A stretch of 64,000 nucleotides of DNA from Paracoccus liaowanqingii (GCF_004683865.2 NZ_CP038439.1:908501-972500), one strand, 5' to 3'. Positions 53,169 through 61,804 are shown, counted from the stretch's first letter. Made by a program: numbers and translations. The notes: generated from the sequence alone by a model not told the origin.

Positions 53169-54322
53169 CAGCCGGTGACGGCGCTGATCGCGCGCTGGCC
53201 CAGCTGCATCACGGCGCCGCGCAGTCGGCCGACGAAGCCCGCCTCGGGCACGGCCGAGGCGGCCAGCAGCGGGGTGACGGTGTCGGGCCGGCCGGGCACG
53301 GTCACCACCAGCCGCGCGATCTCGGCGCCCTCTGCGATCGGGGCGGGGATCGGGCCGTCATAGACGACCTCGACCCGGACCTGGTCGCGCACGGCGATCG
53401 GCACCAGCACGTTGACGCCGTTCCGGGTCGTCAGGCCCACCCGCGTCTCGGTGCCCAGCCAGACGGGCGCCTCCAGCACCGTCTCGCCCGCGGGGACCAG
53501 CCGGTTCATGGCGAAGTCGCGAAAGGCCCAGTTGACGATGCGCTCGGATTCCTCGGCGCGGGCGCGGTCGCTGTCCAGCCCCGAGATGACGAAGATGACC
53601 CGCCGCCCGTCCTGGATCGCCGATCCGACCAAGCCATAGCCCGCCTCCTGCGTGTGGCCGGTCTTGAGCCCGTCGGCGGTCCATTCGCCGGTGCCAAGCC
53701 GCAGCAGCGGGTTGCGGTTGTTCGCGTTCGAGGGCACGCGGCCCTTGTAGGTGTATTCGGTCATCGCGAACTTCTCGTAGAGTTCGGGAAACTCGCGGAT
53801 CATGTAGGCGGCCAGCACGCCCAGATCGTGCATCGACATGCGGTGTTCGGGGTCGGGCCATCCGGACGAATTGGTCAGGTTCGTATGGGTCATCCCCAGC
53901 TCGGCGGCGCGCGCGGTCATCTGCCGGGCAAAGGCCGCCTCGGTCCCGGCCATGCCCTCGGCCACCACCACGCAGGCATCGTTGCCCGAATTGACGATGA
54001 TGCCGTGGATCAGCTCCTCGACCGTTGGGCGGTCGGCGGGCTCGACGAACATCTTCGATCCGCCCATCCGCCAGGCCTCGACCGACACGGGGAAGGTGCT
54101 CTCCATCGTGTAGCGCCCGTCATGGAGCGCCTCGAAGAGCATGGTCAGGGTCATCAGCTTGGACATCGAGGCCGGGGGCAGCGGCACGTCGGCGTTCTTT
54201 TCCATCAGCACCGTGCCCGTCGCCACGTCATAGACCCAGGCCGAGGTGGCCGTGGTCTCGAAGGCCCGGGCGGGGGCGGCCAAGGCCAGCGCGGCGGCGA
54301 GCCAGATCAGGAATGCGCGCAT
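53168..54322 (-). CDS. dacC: D-alanyl-D-alanine carboxypeptidase (PBP5/DacC type)
   Basis: A 384-aa serine peptidase trimming peptidoglycan stem peptides. Signal peptide (LIWLAAALALAAPARA), active-site SxxK in PPASMSKLMTL, SGN in IIVNSGNDACVVV, and KTG in DGLKTGHTQEAGYG. A C-terminal PBP5-associated beta domain (VGLTTRNGVNVLVPIAVRD) follows, with a short amphipathic tail as membrane anchor. First gene of the dac-tmk-holB-tatD-MBL-AEC run. Confidence 0.93.
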   Translation of the reverse strand: MRAFLIWLAAALALAAPARAFETTATSAWVYDVATGTVLMEKNADVPLPPASMSKLMTLTMLFEALHDGRYTMESTFPVSVEAWRMGGSKMFVEPADRPTVEELIHGIIVNSGNDACVVVAEGMAGTEAAFARQMTARAAELGMTHTNLTNSSGWPDPEHRMSMHDLGVLAAYMIREFPELYEKFAMTEYTYKGRVPSNANNRNPLLRLGTGEWTADGLKTGHTQEAGYGLVGSAIQDGRRVIFVISGLDSDRARAEESERIVNWAFRDFAMNRLVPAGETVLEAPVWLGTETRVGLTTRNGVNVLVPIAVRDQVRVEVVYDGPIPAPIAEGAEIARLVVTVPGRPDTVTPLLAASAVPEAGFVGRLRGAVMQLGQRAISAVTG

Positions 54323-54420
54323 GAGATGTCCCCTTGCCTGTGTGGCGGCCTGTTTCGTCGATGGTTACATCAAGCCCCGCGCTCCCGCAACGCGTGCAGA
54401 CCGGGCGCGCCCAGAATTGA

Positions 54421-54993
54421 TCAGCCCCCCACGGCCTCGCGCCAATGCCTGCGGCAGAGCGAGACATAGGTCTCATTGCCGCCGACCTGCACCTGCGCGC
54501 CACGGGTGACGGCCTCGCCCGCGGCGTCGCGGCGGATGACCATGGTGGCCTTGCGCCCGCAATGGCAGATGGTGCGCACCTCGCGCAGCGTGTCGGCCAG
54601 CGACAGCAGCGCGGTGGATCCGGGGAACAGCGCGCCCCGGAAATCGACGCGCAGGCCATAGCACATGACGGGAATGCCCCGGTCGTCGACCACGCGGGCC
54701 AGCTGCCAGACCTGCTCGGGGGTCAGGAACTGCGCCTCGTCCACGAAGACGCAGGCGGGCTGCGGCGAGGCGGCGGCGATCAGCGTGTCCAGATCCGAGG
54801 CGCTGTCGAAGGTCATCGCCGCCTCGGCGATGCCGATCCGGCTGGCGATGCGGCCCATGCCGGCCCGGTCGTCCAGGGCCGCGGTCATCAGCAGCACCTC
54901 CATCCCGCGCTCGCGATAGTTGTAGGCCGCCTGCAGCAGCAGGGTGCTCTTGCCCGCGTTCATTGTCGAATAATGGAAATACAGCTTGGCCAT
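54421..54993 (-). CDS. tdk: Thymidine kinase
   Basis: A 190-aa type II thymidine kinase salvaging thymidine. P-loop STMNAGKSTLLLQAAYNYRE, FVDEAQFLTPEQVWQL with catalytic Glu region, CYGLRVDFRGALFPGS, and the zinc site TICHCGRKATMVIRRD plus LCRRHW. The ATG at 54993 begins MAKLYFHYSTMNAGK, as in the family; the longer frame to 55071 is not supported. Confidence 0.95.
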   Translation of the reverse strand: MAKLYFHYSTMNAGKSTLLLQAAYNYRERGMEVLLMTAALDDRAGMGRIASRIGIAEAAMTFDSASDLDTLIAAASPQPACVFVDEAQFLTPEQVWQLARVVDDRGIPVMCYGLRVDFRGALFPGSTALLSLADTLREVRTICHCGRKATMVIRRDAAGEAVTRGAQVQVGGNETYVSLCRRHWREAVGG

Positions 54994-55036
54994 GACGCCG
55001 CCGCTTACCCGCATGGGACAGGCCCCACAAGCCAAA

Positions 55037-55060
55037 GCCGCGGGATCTGCATCCCGCGGC
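55037..55060 (-). terminator. Strong hairpin after the RhlE-type helicase gene
   Basis: GCCGCGGGAT (55037-55046) and ATCCCGCGGC (55051-55060) form a perfect 10-bp stem with a 4-base loop. Read on the minus strand it is followed by TTTGGCTTGT. The adjoining plus-strand sequence TTCTTCTTC and CAAATATCC on the right belong to a truncated copy of the dispersed repeat (55060-55083). Confidence 0.7.
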
Positions 55061-55124
55061 TTCTTCTTCACTCAAATATCCACGACGCGGCAGCGCCGCC
55101 GGACCAAGGCCGGGGCGACGTACC

Positions 55125-56519
55125 TCAGGCCATGCGGCTTTTCGGCGCGCGCGAGGGGCGACGCGCCGGGCGCTTGCCGGCACCCGCATCCATGGGCTTG
55201 CCGCCCATCGGCTTGCCGCGTCCGCGCTGCGGCCCGCCGGGCGACCCGGCGGCGGCTGCGGCGGCTGCCGAAGGGACCTCTCCACCGATCACGGGGATGG
55301 TGTTCTTCATCGCCTTCTCGATGGCGCGCAGCTCTCCCAGCTCGGCGGGCGAGCAGAAGGCCACGGCGCGCCCGTCACGGCCCGCCCGCGCGGTCCGGCC
55401 GATGCGGTGGACATAGTTCTCGGGCACGTTCGGCAGGTCATAGTTGTAGATGTGGGCCACGTCCGGGATGTCCAGGCCGCGCGCCGCCACGTCGGTCGCG
55501 ACCAGCACCTTGGTCTCGCCCTTGCGGAACGCCTCCAGGGCGCGCTCGCGCTGGCCTTGGCTCTTGTTGCCGTGGATCGCGGCGACCGCGAAACCCCAGC
55601 TGTCCAAGAGCTTGGCCAGCTTGTCGCAGCCATGCTTGGTGCGGCCGAAGACCATCGCCATCTCGGTCGTATGCTTGGACATGTAGTCGGCCAGCAGCTT
55701 GGCCTTGTCGCCCTGAGTGACGAAATGCACGCCCTGCTCGATCTTCTTGGCAGCCTGACCCGGAGGGTTCACGGCGACCTTCAGCGGGTTCGTCAGATAA
55801 GTATCCGACAGTTCCGACATCAGTTTCGGCATGGTGGCCGAGAACATCAGCGTCTGACGCTCGCGCGGCAGCATCCGGGCGATCTTGCGCAGCGTGTGGA
55901 TGAAGCCGATGTCCAGCATCTGGTCGGCCTCGTCCAGCACCAGATAGGTGGTGGCCTCCAGGCTGATCGCGCGACGCTCGATCAGGTCCATCAGGCGGCC
56001 CGGCGTCGCGATCAGCACGTCGACGCCGCGCGACAGGCGCTCGGTCTGGGTGTTGATGGACGCGCCGCCCACGACGCGGAACGACCGGATCGGCGTGCCC
56101 TCGGCATAGGCGTCGATGTTCGTCGCGATCTGGGTGGCCAGTTCGCGGGTCGGCGCCAGGATCAGCGCGCGGCAGGTCTTGGGGTCGGGCTTCTTGCCGT
56201 AGTTGATCAGGCGGGTCAGCATCGGCAGGCCGAAGGCCGCCGTCTTGCCGGTGCCGGTCTGGGCCAGGCCCAGCACGTCACGCCCGTTCACGATGGCCGG
56301 AATGCCCTGTTCCTGGATCGGCGTGGGCGTGGTCAGGCCCATCGCGATGATGTTGGCGTTGATGCGGTGATCGATGCCCATGTCGGCGAAGGGGCCGACG
56401 GTGATCGGTTCGCGCGCCGGGGCGTTGCGGCCCTCGTTGGAAAAGCCTGCATGCGGGGCACGGCTGGGGGTCGACTTGCCGCCACGGTTCGGGCGGCGAC
56501 GGGTGGTGTTCTGGTCCAT
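55125..56519 (-). CDS. rhlE: DEAD-box RNA helicase (RhlE type)
   Basis: A 464-aa RNA helicase. Q-motif PTPIQEQGIPAI, motif I AQTGTGKT, APTRELATQ, TPGRLMDL, DEAD (LVLDEADQMLDIGF), SAT, ATDVAARGLDIPDV and HRIGRTARAGRDG. The N-terminal ~45 residues are basic and Pro/Asn-rich, and the tail is Gly/Lys/Arg-rich, for RNA binding. RhlE helicases act in ribosome assembly and mRNA decay. Start 56519 (MDQNTTRRRP) chosen; its leader is long and contains an inverted repeat. Confidence 0.87.
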   Translation of the reverse strand: MDQNTTRRRPNRGGKSTPSRAPHAGFSNEGRNAPAREPITVGPFADMGIDHRINANIIAMGLTTPTPIQEQGIPAIVNGRDVLGLAQTGTGKTAAFGLPMLTRLINYGKKPDPKTCRALILAPTRELATQIATNIDAYAEGTPIRSFRVVGGASINTQTERLSRGVDVLIATPGRLMDLIERRAISLEATTYLVLDEADQMLDIGFIHTLRKIARMLPRERQTLMFSATMPKLMSELSDTYLTNPLKVAVNPPGQAAKKIEQGVHFVTQGDKAKLLADYMSKHTTEMAMVFGRTKHGCDKLAKLLDSWGFAVAAIHGNKSQGQRERALEAFRKGETKVLVATDVAARGLDIPDVAHIYNYDLPNVPENYVHRIGRTARAGRDGRAVAFCSPAELGELRAIEKAMKNTIPVIGGEVPSAAAAAAAGSPGGPQRGRGKPMGGKPMDAGAGKRPARRPSRAPKSRMA

Positions 56520-56538
56520 GAAAAAACTTTCGTCCCCC

Positions 56539-56621
56539 GCATCCCTCGTATCGGATGCAAAGGCAGGGGCCACGCTGTCAGCGCGCGGCTCGTGAGGGGT
56601 GCAGGCGTGATACGAGGATGC
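56539..56621 (-). promoter_or_regulatory. Inverted repeat in the helicase leader
   Basis: GCATCCCTCGTATC (56539-56552) and GATACGAGGATGC (56609-56621) are complementary apart from one bulged base, enclosing a 56-base segment just upstream of the helicase start. It could fold the 5' leader into a long hairpin, as expected for autoregulated or cold-responsive helicase mRNAs. Confidence 0.5.
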
Positions 56622-56760
56622 CTGCTGCCTCCCCGCGTGAATGGGAAACTTGAATGAATGTCGGCGTCGGTCGGGCAGGGCCCGTGGCTGCTCACGCGGC
56701 AGTGGACGGCGATGGGGGACAGATGGGGCAGGGGACCGCGAAAGTCAAGCGCCAAGCGCC

Positions 56761-56780
56761 GGGCCCCCTTGGCGGGGCCC
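56761..56780 (-). terminator. Hairpin after the small membrane protein gene
   Basis: GGGCCCC (56761-56767) and GGGGCCC (56774-56780) form a perfect 7-bp stem 7 bases beyond the stop at 56787. No T-tract, so a moderate terminator or a rho-dependent pause site. Confidence 0.5.
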
Positions 56781-56786
56781 AAGGCG

Positions 56787-57014
56787 TCAGCGCGACAGGA
56801 TGATGCCGATCACCACCATCATCAGCCCGATGGTCGAGGCCGCCAGCGCCGCCATGTTCACCGCCAGCACGCCGCGCATCTTCACGCGCAGCGCGGCGTC
56901 GTCGATCCCGCGGCGTCGGGCGCGGGTGACGGTCAGGATGCACCAGACCAGGCCCGCAAGCCCGGCCAGGGTCAGGGCCGCTCCGACCCAGATGATCAAG
57001 TCGTAGGTCGTCAT
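56787..57014 (-). CDS. Small two-helix membrane protein, unknown function
   Basis: A 75-aa protein with helices LIIWVGAALTLAGLAGLVWCIL and VLAVNMAALAASTIGLMMVVIGIIL separated by a basic cytoplasmic loop (TRARRRGID). The ATG at 57014 follows AAGGAG 7 bases upstream; the extended frame to 57071 has no such site. It is divergent from gapR. I do not recognise a named family. Confidence 0.72.
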   Translation of the reverse strand: MTTYDLIIWVGAALTLAGLAGLVWCILTVTRARRRGIDDAALRVKMRGVLAVNMAALAASTIGLMMVVIGIILSR

Positions 57015-57126
57015 GGCAGGCTCCTTGCACAGGGCGGATGTCGCGCGCGTGTCACCTAGCGGCGATTGCACCGCGCAACAAGACCGCCTAACAGGCAGGC
57101 CGAACTGACAGGAAGGGATTTCTTTG

Positions 57127-57378
57127 ATGCAGGACGATCAGGCTTACGGAGTCGCAGCCGACGAGCTGCGCCAGTTCATCGAGCAGTTCGAGCAGCTGGA
57201 GGCCGAGAAGAAGGACATCGCCGAGCGCCAGAAAGAGGTCATGGCCGAGGCCAAGGCCCGCGGCTACGACACCAAGGTGATGAAGCAGATCATCGCCCTG
57301 CGCCGCCGCGACAAGGACGACATCGCCGAGGAAGAGGCGATCCTGGACATGTACAAGGCCGCCTTGGGCATGGTCTGA
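57127..57378 (+). CDS. gapR: GapR family DNA-binding protein (DUF2312)
   Basis: An 83-aa nucleoid-associated protein that, in Caulobacter, binds AT-rich overtwisted DNA ahead of forks and RNA polymerase. The coiled-coil LRQFIEQFEQLEAEKKDIAE and the family motif KEVMAEAKARGYDTKVMKQI followed by ALRRRDKDDIAEEEAILDMY are complete. ATG 57127 follows AGGAAGGGA. Confidence 0.95.
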   Translation: MQDDQAYGVAADELRQFIEQFEQLEAEKKDIAERQKEVMAEAKARGYDTKVMKQIIALRRRDKDDIAEEEAILDMYKAALGMV

Positions 57379-57390
57379 GCCCCGGCCCCT

Positions 57391-57413
57391 CGGGCGGGCA
57401 TCGGTCCCGCCCG
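57391..57413. terminator. GC hairpin between convergent gapR and a hypothetical gene
   Basis: CGGGCGGG (57391-57398) pairs with CCCGCCCG (57406-57413) around a 7-base loop. No T-tract; weak to moderate bidirectional terminator candidate. Confidence 0.45.
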
Positions 57414-57429
57414 GGGGGCCTGTCGCCCC

Positions 57430-58305
57430 TCAGGGCAGGATGAACTCGACCCCCGGCAGGACCGCGATCTCGGCCACGTCCGAGCGATAGGTGTCGGTCA
57501 CCTGGTCGACCAGGTCCTGCGTCCAGCCGGGCAGGTCGATCTCCTGATCCAGCGCGTCGGGCAGGGCGTGGTCGCGCAGGATGTCGGCATGGATCCGGCG
57601 GCGCTGGAAGATGTCCATCTGGTCGCGGTCGGTCATCGCCTCGGTCAGCGCGGCCATCCCCCGGTCGTCCAGCAGGTCCTGAAGGAAGCCCGTGCCGCCG
57701 GTCAGCGGCGCGTCATGGGGCAGGTCGCCCGTCAGGCGCACGACCTCGGGCCAGATCAGCGGCACGTCCTCGTGGCACCACAGCACCACCCGCCGCCCCT
57801 GCGCGGCCCGCAGCAGCCGGTGGATGGCGTCGCGCCAGCGCAGCTCCAGCGGGTGGCAGCCCTGCATCAGATCCTCGTAGCCGTTGCCGCTGAACTGCGG
57901 CAGCACCTCGGCCAGCAGCGTGGCGGGGTTGCGGATCGCCAGGAAGAACTCGGTCTGCGCCGAGGGGAACAGCTGCGCCAGCGCCGCCGTGCGCGCGCCG
58001 ATCTTGGGATAGAGCCCGGTGCGCCCCACCGCCCGGCCCGGCGCCCCCTGGAAGGTCCAGGTGGACATCACCACCCGCGACGGATGGTCGCTTTCCAGGA
58101 TCGCGTCCAGCATGATCTCCTCCATCTCGGGGGTCGCGGTGCCGCCGTTGAGGGATCGCAGCGCGTCGTCGAAGACGCTCTTGTGGCGCTCGGGGGGGAC
58201 GACCTCGGTGCCGACCTTCTGCAGCCCGGCCTTGTTGTCCAGCAGGGTCTTCAGCAGCCGGTCGCCGTCGGTGCCATGCACCCCCATGTGGAATACCATC
58301 TGCAT
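57430..58305 (-). CDS. Conserved hypothetical protein, weakly sulfotransferase-like
   Basis: A 291-aa soluble protein beginning MVFHMGVHGTDGDRLLKTLL, a P-loop-like start reminiscent of sulfotransferase-type folds in alphaproteobacteria. The middle has TEFFLAIRNPATLLAEVLPQ, similar to the PAPS/phosphate-binding R-NP motif of sulfotransferases, and HPLELRWRDAIHRLL. No signal peptide or helices. I recognise the family by pattern only and assign no reaction. Confidence 0.6.
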   Translation of the reverse strand: MQMVFHMGVHGTDGDRLLKTLLDNKAGLQKVGTEVVPPERHKSVFDDALRSLNGGTATPEMEEIMLDAILESDHPSRVVMSTWTFQGAPGRAVGRTGLYPKIGARTAALAQLFPSAQTEFFLAIRNPATLLAEVLPQFSGNGYEDLMQGCHPLELRWRDAIHRLLRAAQGRRVVLWCHEDVPLIWPEVVRLTGDLPHDAPLTGGTGFLQDLLDDRGMAALTEAMTDRDQMDIFQRRRIHADILRDHALPDALDQEIDLPGWTQDLVDQVTDTYRSDVAEIAVLPGVEFILP

Positions 58306-58424
58306 CGCTGTCCCCGTTTCTTCTTCTTGGCTGTCATCTTCGGTCGCCGGCCCTGCCGGTCGCTCGCGCGCAGATTACGCGTCCGGCGTGGACAGTCAAA
58401 CCGCTTTGGCATATCGCCAGCCGG

Positions 58425-60128
58425 ATGACCCGGACCGCGCCAGACCCGTCCCGCAGCGCCCATGCCGATCACGCCCTGCGCCAGGGCGGCGGGCGCGGGT
58501 GGTCGATCGCCGCGGTGCTGGTCGCGGGGCTGGTCCTGCTGCCGGTGCTGTCGGTGGCCTGGATCGCCGCCAACCCGACCGACAACATCTGGCCGCATCT
58601 GCTGTCGACCGTCATGCCGCGCTATTTCGGCAACACGGTCGCGCTGGCCCTGGGGACCGGGCTTCTGGCCGCCGCGATGGGCACCGGATCGGCCTGGCTG
58701 GTCAGCATGTACGATTTCCCGGGCCGCGGCGCGCTGCAATGGCTGCTGCTGCTGCCCCTGGCCGTGCCCGCCTATATCGGCGCCTATGCGCTGGCCGATT
58801 TCCTGGACTATTCCGGACCCGTCCAGATCGCCCTGCGCGGCTGGTTCGGATGGGAGACGGCACGCGACTACTGGTTCCCCCGCATCCGCTCGATCGAGGC
58901 GGCGATCGTGGTGCTGGCGGCGGCGCTTTACCCCTATGTCTACCTGCTGACCCGCGCGGCGCTGCACGAACAGTCCGGCAGCGCCTACGAGGTCGCCCGC
59001 GCGCTTGGCACCGGCCCCTGGGGGCTGTTCGCCCGCGTGGGCCTGCCGCTGGCGCGCCCGGCCATCGTCGCGGGCTCGGCCATCGCGATGATGGAGGCGG
59101 TCGCGGATTACGGCGTCGTCAGCTATTTCGGCGTGCAGACGCTGAACACCGGCATCTTCACCACCTGGCTGGAGCGTCGCAATGCCGGGGGCGCGGCCCA
59201 GATCGCCTGCGCCATGCTGGCCCTGATCATGGTGCTGGCCCTGTGGGAGCGATTCGCCCGCAGGCGGGCCCGCTATCACCAGAGCGCCCGCCAGCCGCGC
59301 CCGATCCAGCGCCAGCGGCTGCGCGCCCTGCCGGGGCTGGCGGCGATGCTGGCCTGCGCGCTGCCCTTCGCCATCGGATTCGTGCTGCCGGTCGCGGTGA
59401 TCGCGACCTATGCGGCCTCCTATCCGCAGGGCTGGCTGTCGCCGGGGCTGGTTCGGGCGGCGTGGCACACCGTGTCGCTTGGCGGGGTGGCGGCGGTGCT
59501 GACCGTCGCGCTGGCGCTGGTCATGGTCTATGGCGCGCGGCTGTCGGGCAGCGCGCTGCCGCGCCTGCTGATGCCGGTGACGACCATCGGCTATGCCGCG
59601 CCCGGCGCGGTGCTGGCGGTGGGGCTGCTGATCCCGCTGGCGGCGCTGGACCACAAGGTCGCGGATGGCTGGCTGGCGCTGACCGGCACCGATCCCGGGC
59701 TGATCGTGACGGGCACGGGCGCGGCCATCGTTCTGGCCTATCTGGTGCGGTTCTTCGCCATCGGGCAGGGGGCGATCGACGCGGCCTTCACCCGCGTGCC
59801 GCCCTCGCTGCCCATGGCGGCGCGGTCCTTGGGCCGGGCCAATGCGGGCGTGCTGCGCGCCGTCTACCTGCCGATGATGCGCGGCTCGGTCGGGGCGGCG
59901 CTGCTCTTGGTCTTCGTCGACTGCGTCAAGGAACTGCCCGCCACGCTGCTGCTGCGTCCCTTCAACTTCGAGACCTTGGCCACCCGCACCCATGAACGCG
60001 CCAGCCTGGAGGATCTGGGCAATGCCGCCCCGGCCGCCCTTCTGGTCATGGCGGTGGGCCTGCTGGCGGTGGCGCTGCTGGCACGCACCAACCTGGGCGG
60101 GGGACGCACGGGGCAGGGCCACGCGTGA
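58425..60128 (+). CDS. Iron(III)-type ABC transporter permease (FbpB/AfuB-like)
   Basis: A 567-aa permease with two fused permease domains and about twelve helices. Domain 1 ends with LTRAALHEQSGSAYEVARAL (EAA loop) and GLFARVGLPLARPAIVAGSA; domain 2 has AAFTRVPPSLPMAARSLG and VLRAVYLPMMRGSVGAALLLVFVDCVKELPATLLLRPF, the hallmark C-terminal segment of ferric permeases. The binding protein and ATPase are not adjacent, so it is an orphan in this window. Confidence 0.88.
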   Translation: MTRTAPDPSRSAHADHALRQGGGRGWSIAAVLVAGLVLLPVLSVAWIAANPTDNIWPHLLSTVMPRYFGNTVALALGTGLLAAAMGTGSAWLVSMYDFPGRGALQWLLLLPLAVPAYIGAYALADFLDYSGPVQIALRGWFGWETARDYWFPRIRSIEAAIVVLAAALYPYVYLLTRAALHEQSGSAYEVARALGTGPWGLFARVGLPLARPAIVAGSAIAMMEAVADYGVVSYFGVQTLNTGIFTTWLERRNAGGAAQIACAMLALIMVLALWERFARRRARYHQSARQPRPIQRQRLRALPGLAAMLACALPFAIGFVLPVAVIATYAASYPQGWLSPGLVRAAWHTVSLGGVAAVLTVALALVMVYGARLSGSALPRLLMPVTTIGYAAPGAVLAVGLLIPLAALDHKVADGWLALTGTDPGLIVTGTGAAIVLAYLVRFFAIGQGAIDAAFTRVPPSLPMAARSLGRANAGVLRAVYLPMMRGSVGAALLLVFVDCVKELPATLLLRPFNFETLATRTHERASLEDLGNAAPAALLVMAVGLLAVALLARTNLGGGRTGQGHA

Positions 60129-60166
60129 CTTGCGCAAACGCGCCTCTCGCGGTAACGGATCGGCAT

Positions 60167-60241
60167 GCCGGCTTAGCTCAGTGGTAGAGCGTCTGATTTG
60201 TAATCAGGGGGTCGGGGGTTCAAATCCCTCAGCCGGCACCA
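60167..60241 (+). tRNA. tRNA-Thr (anticodon TGT)
   Basis: A complete cloverleaf of 75 bases including an encoded CCA. Acceptor GCCGGCT pairs with AGCCGGC; D-arm GCTC-AGTGGTAGA-GAGC; anticodon loop TTTGTAA with TGT; T-arm GGGGG-TTCAAAT-CCCTC. Discriminator A followed by CCA at 60239-60241. Confidence 0.95.
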
Positions 60242-60249
60242 GATTTCTC

Positions 60250-60278
60250 TTGCATGATGAGTCGCGCGGCGTTACTAA
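60250..60278 (+). promoter_or_regulatory. Promoter of the cold-shock gene
   Basis: TTGCAT (60250-60255) and TACTAA (60273-60278) are exactly 17 bases apart, giving a start near 60285 and an untranslated leader of about 110 nt, typical for cspA-type mRNAs. GGCTTGGC (60279-60286) and GCCAAGCC (60347-60354) are inverted copies flanking the leader start. Confidence 0.55.
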
Positions 60279-60395
60279 GGCTTGGCTACGTTAAATTCTC
60301 TGCATCCTGTCTGGTTCTGCCTTCAGTCTGCTTTGTTAATCTGACGGCCAAGCCACTGCATTCTGCGGGTGGTAACTTAGACAGGAGATCTCACG

Positions 60396-60602
60396 ATGGC
60401 CAACGGCACCGTGAAATGGTTCAACAGCACCAAAGGCTTCGGCTTCATTCAACCGGAAGGCGGCCGTCAGGACGTTTTCCTGCACATTTCGGCTCTTGAG
60501 CGCGCGGGCCTGTCGGCTCCCGCCGATGGCCAGAAAGTGACGTTCGAGCTGGAGCGTGGCCGTGACGGTCGCGAATCGGCGACCAACGTGCAGTTCGTCT
60601 GA
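60396..60602 (+). CDS. Cold-shock domain protein (CspA family)
   Basis: A 68-aa single cold-shock domain that binds single-stranded RNA and melts structure. RNP1 in STKGFGFIQPEGG, RNP2 in DVFLHISALE, and the C-terminal TFELERGRDGRESATNVQFV. The length is normal. Preceded by a GGAGATCTC ribosome site, a ~110-nt leader and followed by a terminator. Confidence 0.95.
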   Translation: MANGTVKWFNSTKGFGFIQPEGGRQDVFLHISALERAGLSAPADGQKVTFELERGRDGRESATNVQFV

Positions 60603-60629
60603 ACCGACGCTGATTGCGAGCTAACGGAA

Positions 60630-60655
60630 AGGGCTGCCCTCGGGCGGCCCTTTTT
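60630..60655 (+). terminator. Rho-independent terminator of the cold-shock gene
   Basis: AGGGCTGCCC (60630-60639) and GGGCGGCCCT (60642-60651) can form a stem with one G-T pair, followed by TTTTT. 27 bases after the csp stop. Confidence 0.8.
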
Positions 60656-60748
60656 GCTGTCTGCCTGCCGGTTGGGCAGACGATGGCCGATGTTTGAACC
60701 CGTCCATGTGGGCTTGAGTTGCCCCGGGCTTTCGCCTAGCAGGGCGGC

Positions 60749-61573
60749 ATGAAAATCCTCTTCCTTGGCGATGTGATGGGCCGCGCGGGCCGTCGGGCGA
60801 TCACCGAACGGCTGGCGGGCCTGCGGGCACGGCTGAAGGCCGACCTTGTGATCGTGAATGCGGAAAACGCCAGCGGCGGGCGCGGCGTCACCGCCGGTCA
60901 CGCGCAGCTGCTGCTGCAGGCCGGGGCCGATGCCCTGACCCTGGGCGACCATGCCTTCGATCAGAAGGACATGCTGACCTTCATCGAGCGCGAGCCGCGC
61001 ATCATCCGCCCCCTGAACTTCGCGCGCGAGGCGCCGGGCCGGGGCCATGCGGTGATCAGCGATGCGCGCGGGCGCAAGGCGCTGATCGTGCAGGCCCTGG
61101 GGCAGGTGTTCATGTCGCGGCCCTATGATGATCCCTTCTCGGCGCTGGACGCGGTGCTGCGGGCGCATCCGCCCGGCGGCATGGTGCAGGCGGCGCTGGT
61201 CGACATCCATGCCGAAGCGACCAGCGAGAAGATGGCCGTGGGCCATTTCTGCGACGGCCGCGCCAGCCTGGTCGTCGGCACCCACACCCATGTGCCCACG
61301 GCCGATGCGCAGATCCTGCCGCGCGGCACGGCGTTCCAGAGCGATGCGGGCATGTGCGGCGACTATGACAGCGTCATCGGCATGGACAAGACCGAGCCGC
61401 TGCGCCGCTTCATCACCGGCATGGCGCGGGACCGCTTTACCCCGGCCGAGGGCGAGGCGACCCTGTCGGGCGTGCTGGTCGAGACCGATGACCGCACCGG
61501 GCTGGCGCGCAGCGTCGTGCCCCTGCGCGACGGCGGGCGGCTGGCGGCGACGCATCCGGTTCCCGACCTCTGA
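60749..61573 (+). CDS. YmdB/TIGR00282-type metallophosphoesterase
   Basis: A 274-aa phosphodiesterase of the calcineurin-like superfamily, with 2',3'-cAMP activity known in Bacillus YmdB. Metal motifs: FLGDVMGRAGR, IVNAENASGGRG, DALTLGDHAFDQ and VGTHTHVPTADAQIL with GMCGDYDSVIGMD after it. The usual G-N-H motif reads G-D-H here, a substitution of a metal ligand region that may be lineage-typical. Normal length. Single gene. Confidence 0.88.
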   Translation: MKILFLGDVMGRAGRRAITERLAGLRARLKADLVIVNAENASGGRGVTAGHAQLLLQAGADALTLGDHAFDQKDMLTFIEREPRIIRPLNFAREAPGRGHAVISDARGRKALIVQALGQVFMSRPYDDPFSALDAVLRAHPPGGMVQAALVDIHAEATSEKMAVGHFCDGRASLVVGTHTHVPTADAQILPRGTAFQSDAGMCGDYDSVIGMDKTEPLRRFITGMARDRFTPAEGEATLSGVLVETDDRTGLARSVVPLRDGGRLAATHPVPDL

Positions 61574-61601
61574 GGGCCGCGCGGCGGCGTGCGCCGGGCC
61601 C

Positions 61602-61693
61602 GGGGGGACCTTGCGTCGCTCCTCCTCAGCTAGTCCTCGGACCAGGGACGCACCCGCCGGCGACCCCCTGCAGGATATTTAATGAAGAAGATA
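61602..61693 (+). repeat. Dispersed intergenic repeat element
   Basis: GGGGGACCTTGCGTC, TCCTCGGACCAGGG, GCCGGCGACCCCC and then CAGGATATTTAATGAAGAAG. The same pieces, in the same order, are at 48759-48872; the GGATATTT ending also at 32 kb and 55 kb. It lies between two plus-strand genes; the stem is degenerate here. Confidence 0.65.
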
Positions 61694-61804
61694 GGGGCGC
61701 CGCCGCGGGGTCTTGCCGCACCCGCGAAGACGGGTTGCGGCGCCTCGGGGTTCCGGCGCAGAGTGCCCGAATGCGGCACGGCCCGCGGCAGGATAGAGTT
61801 GTGA

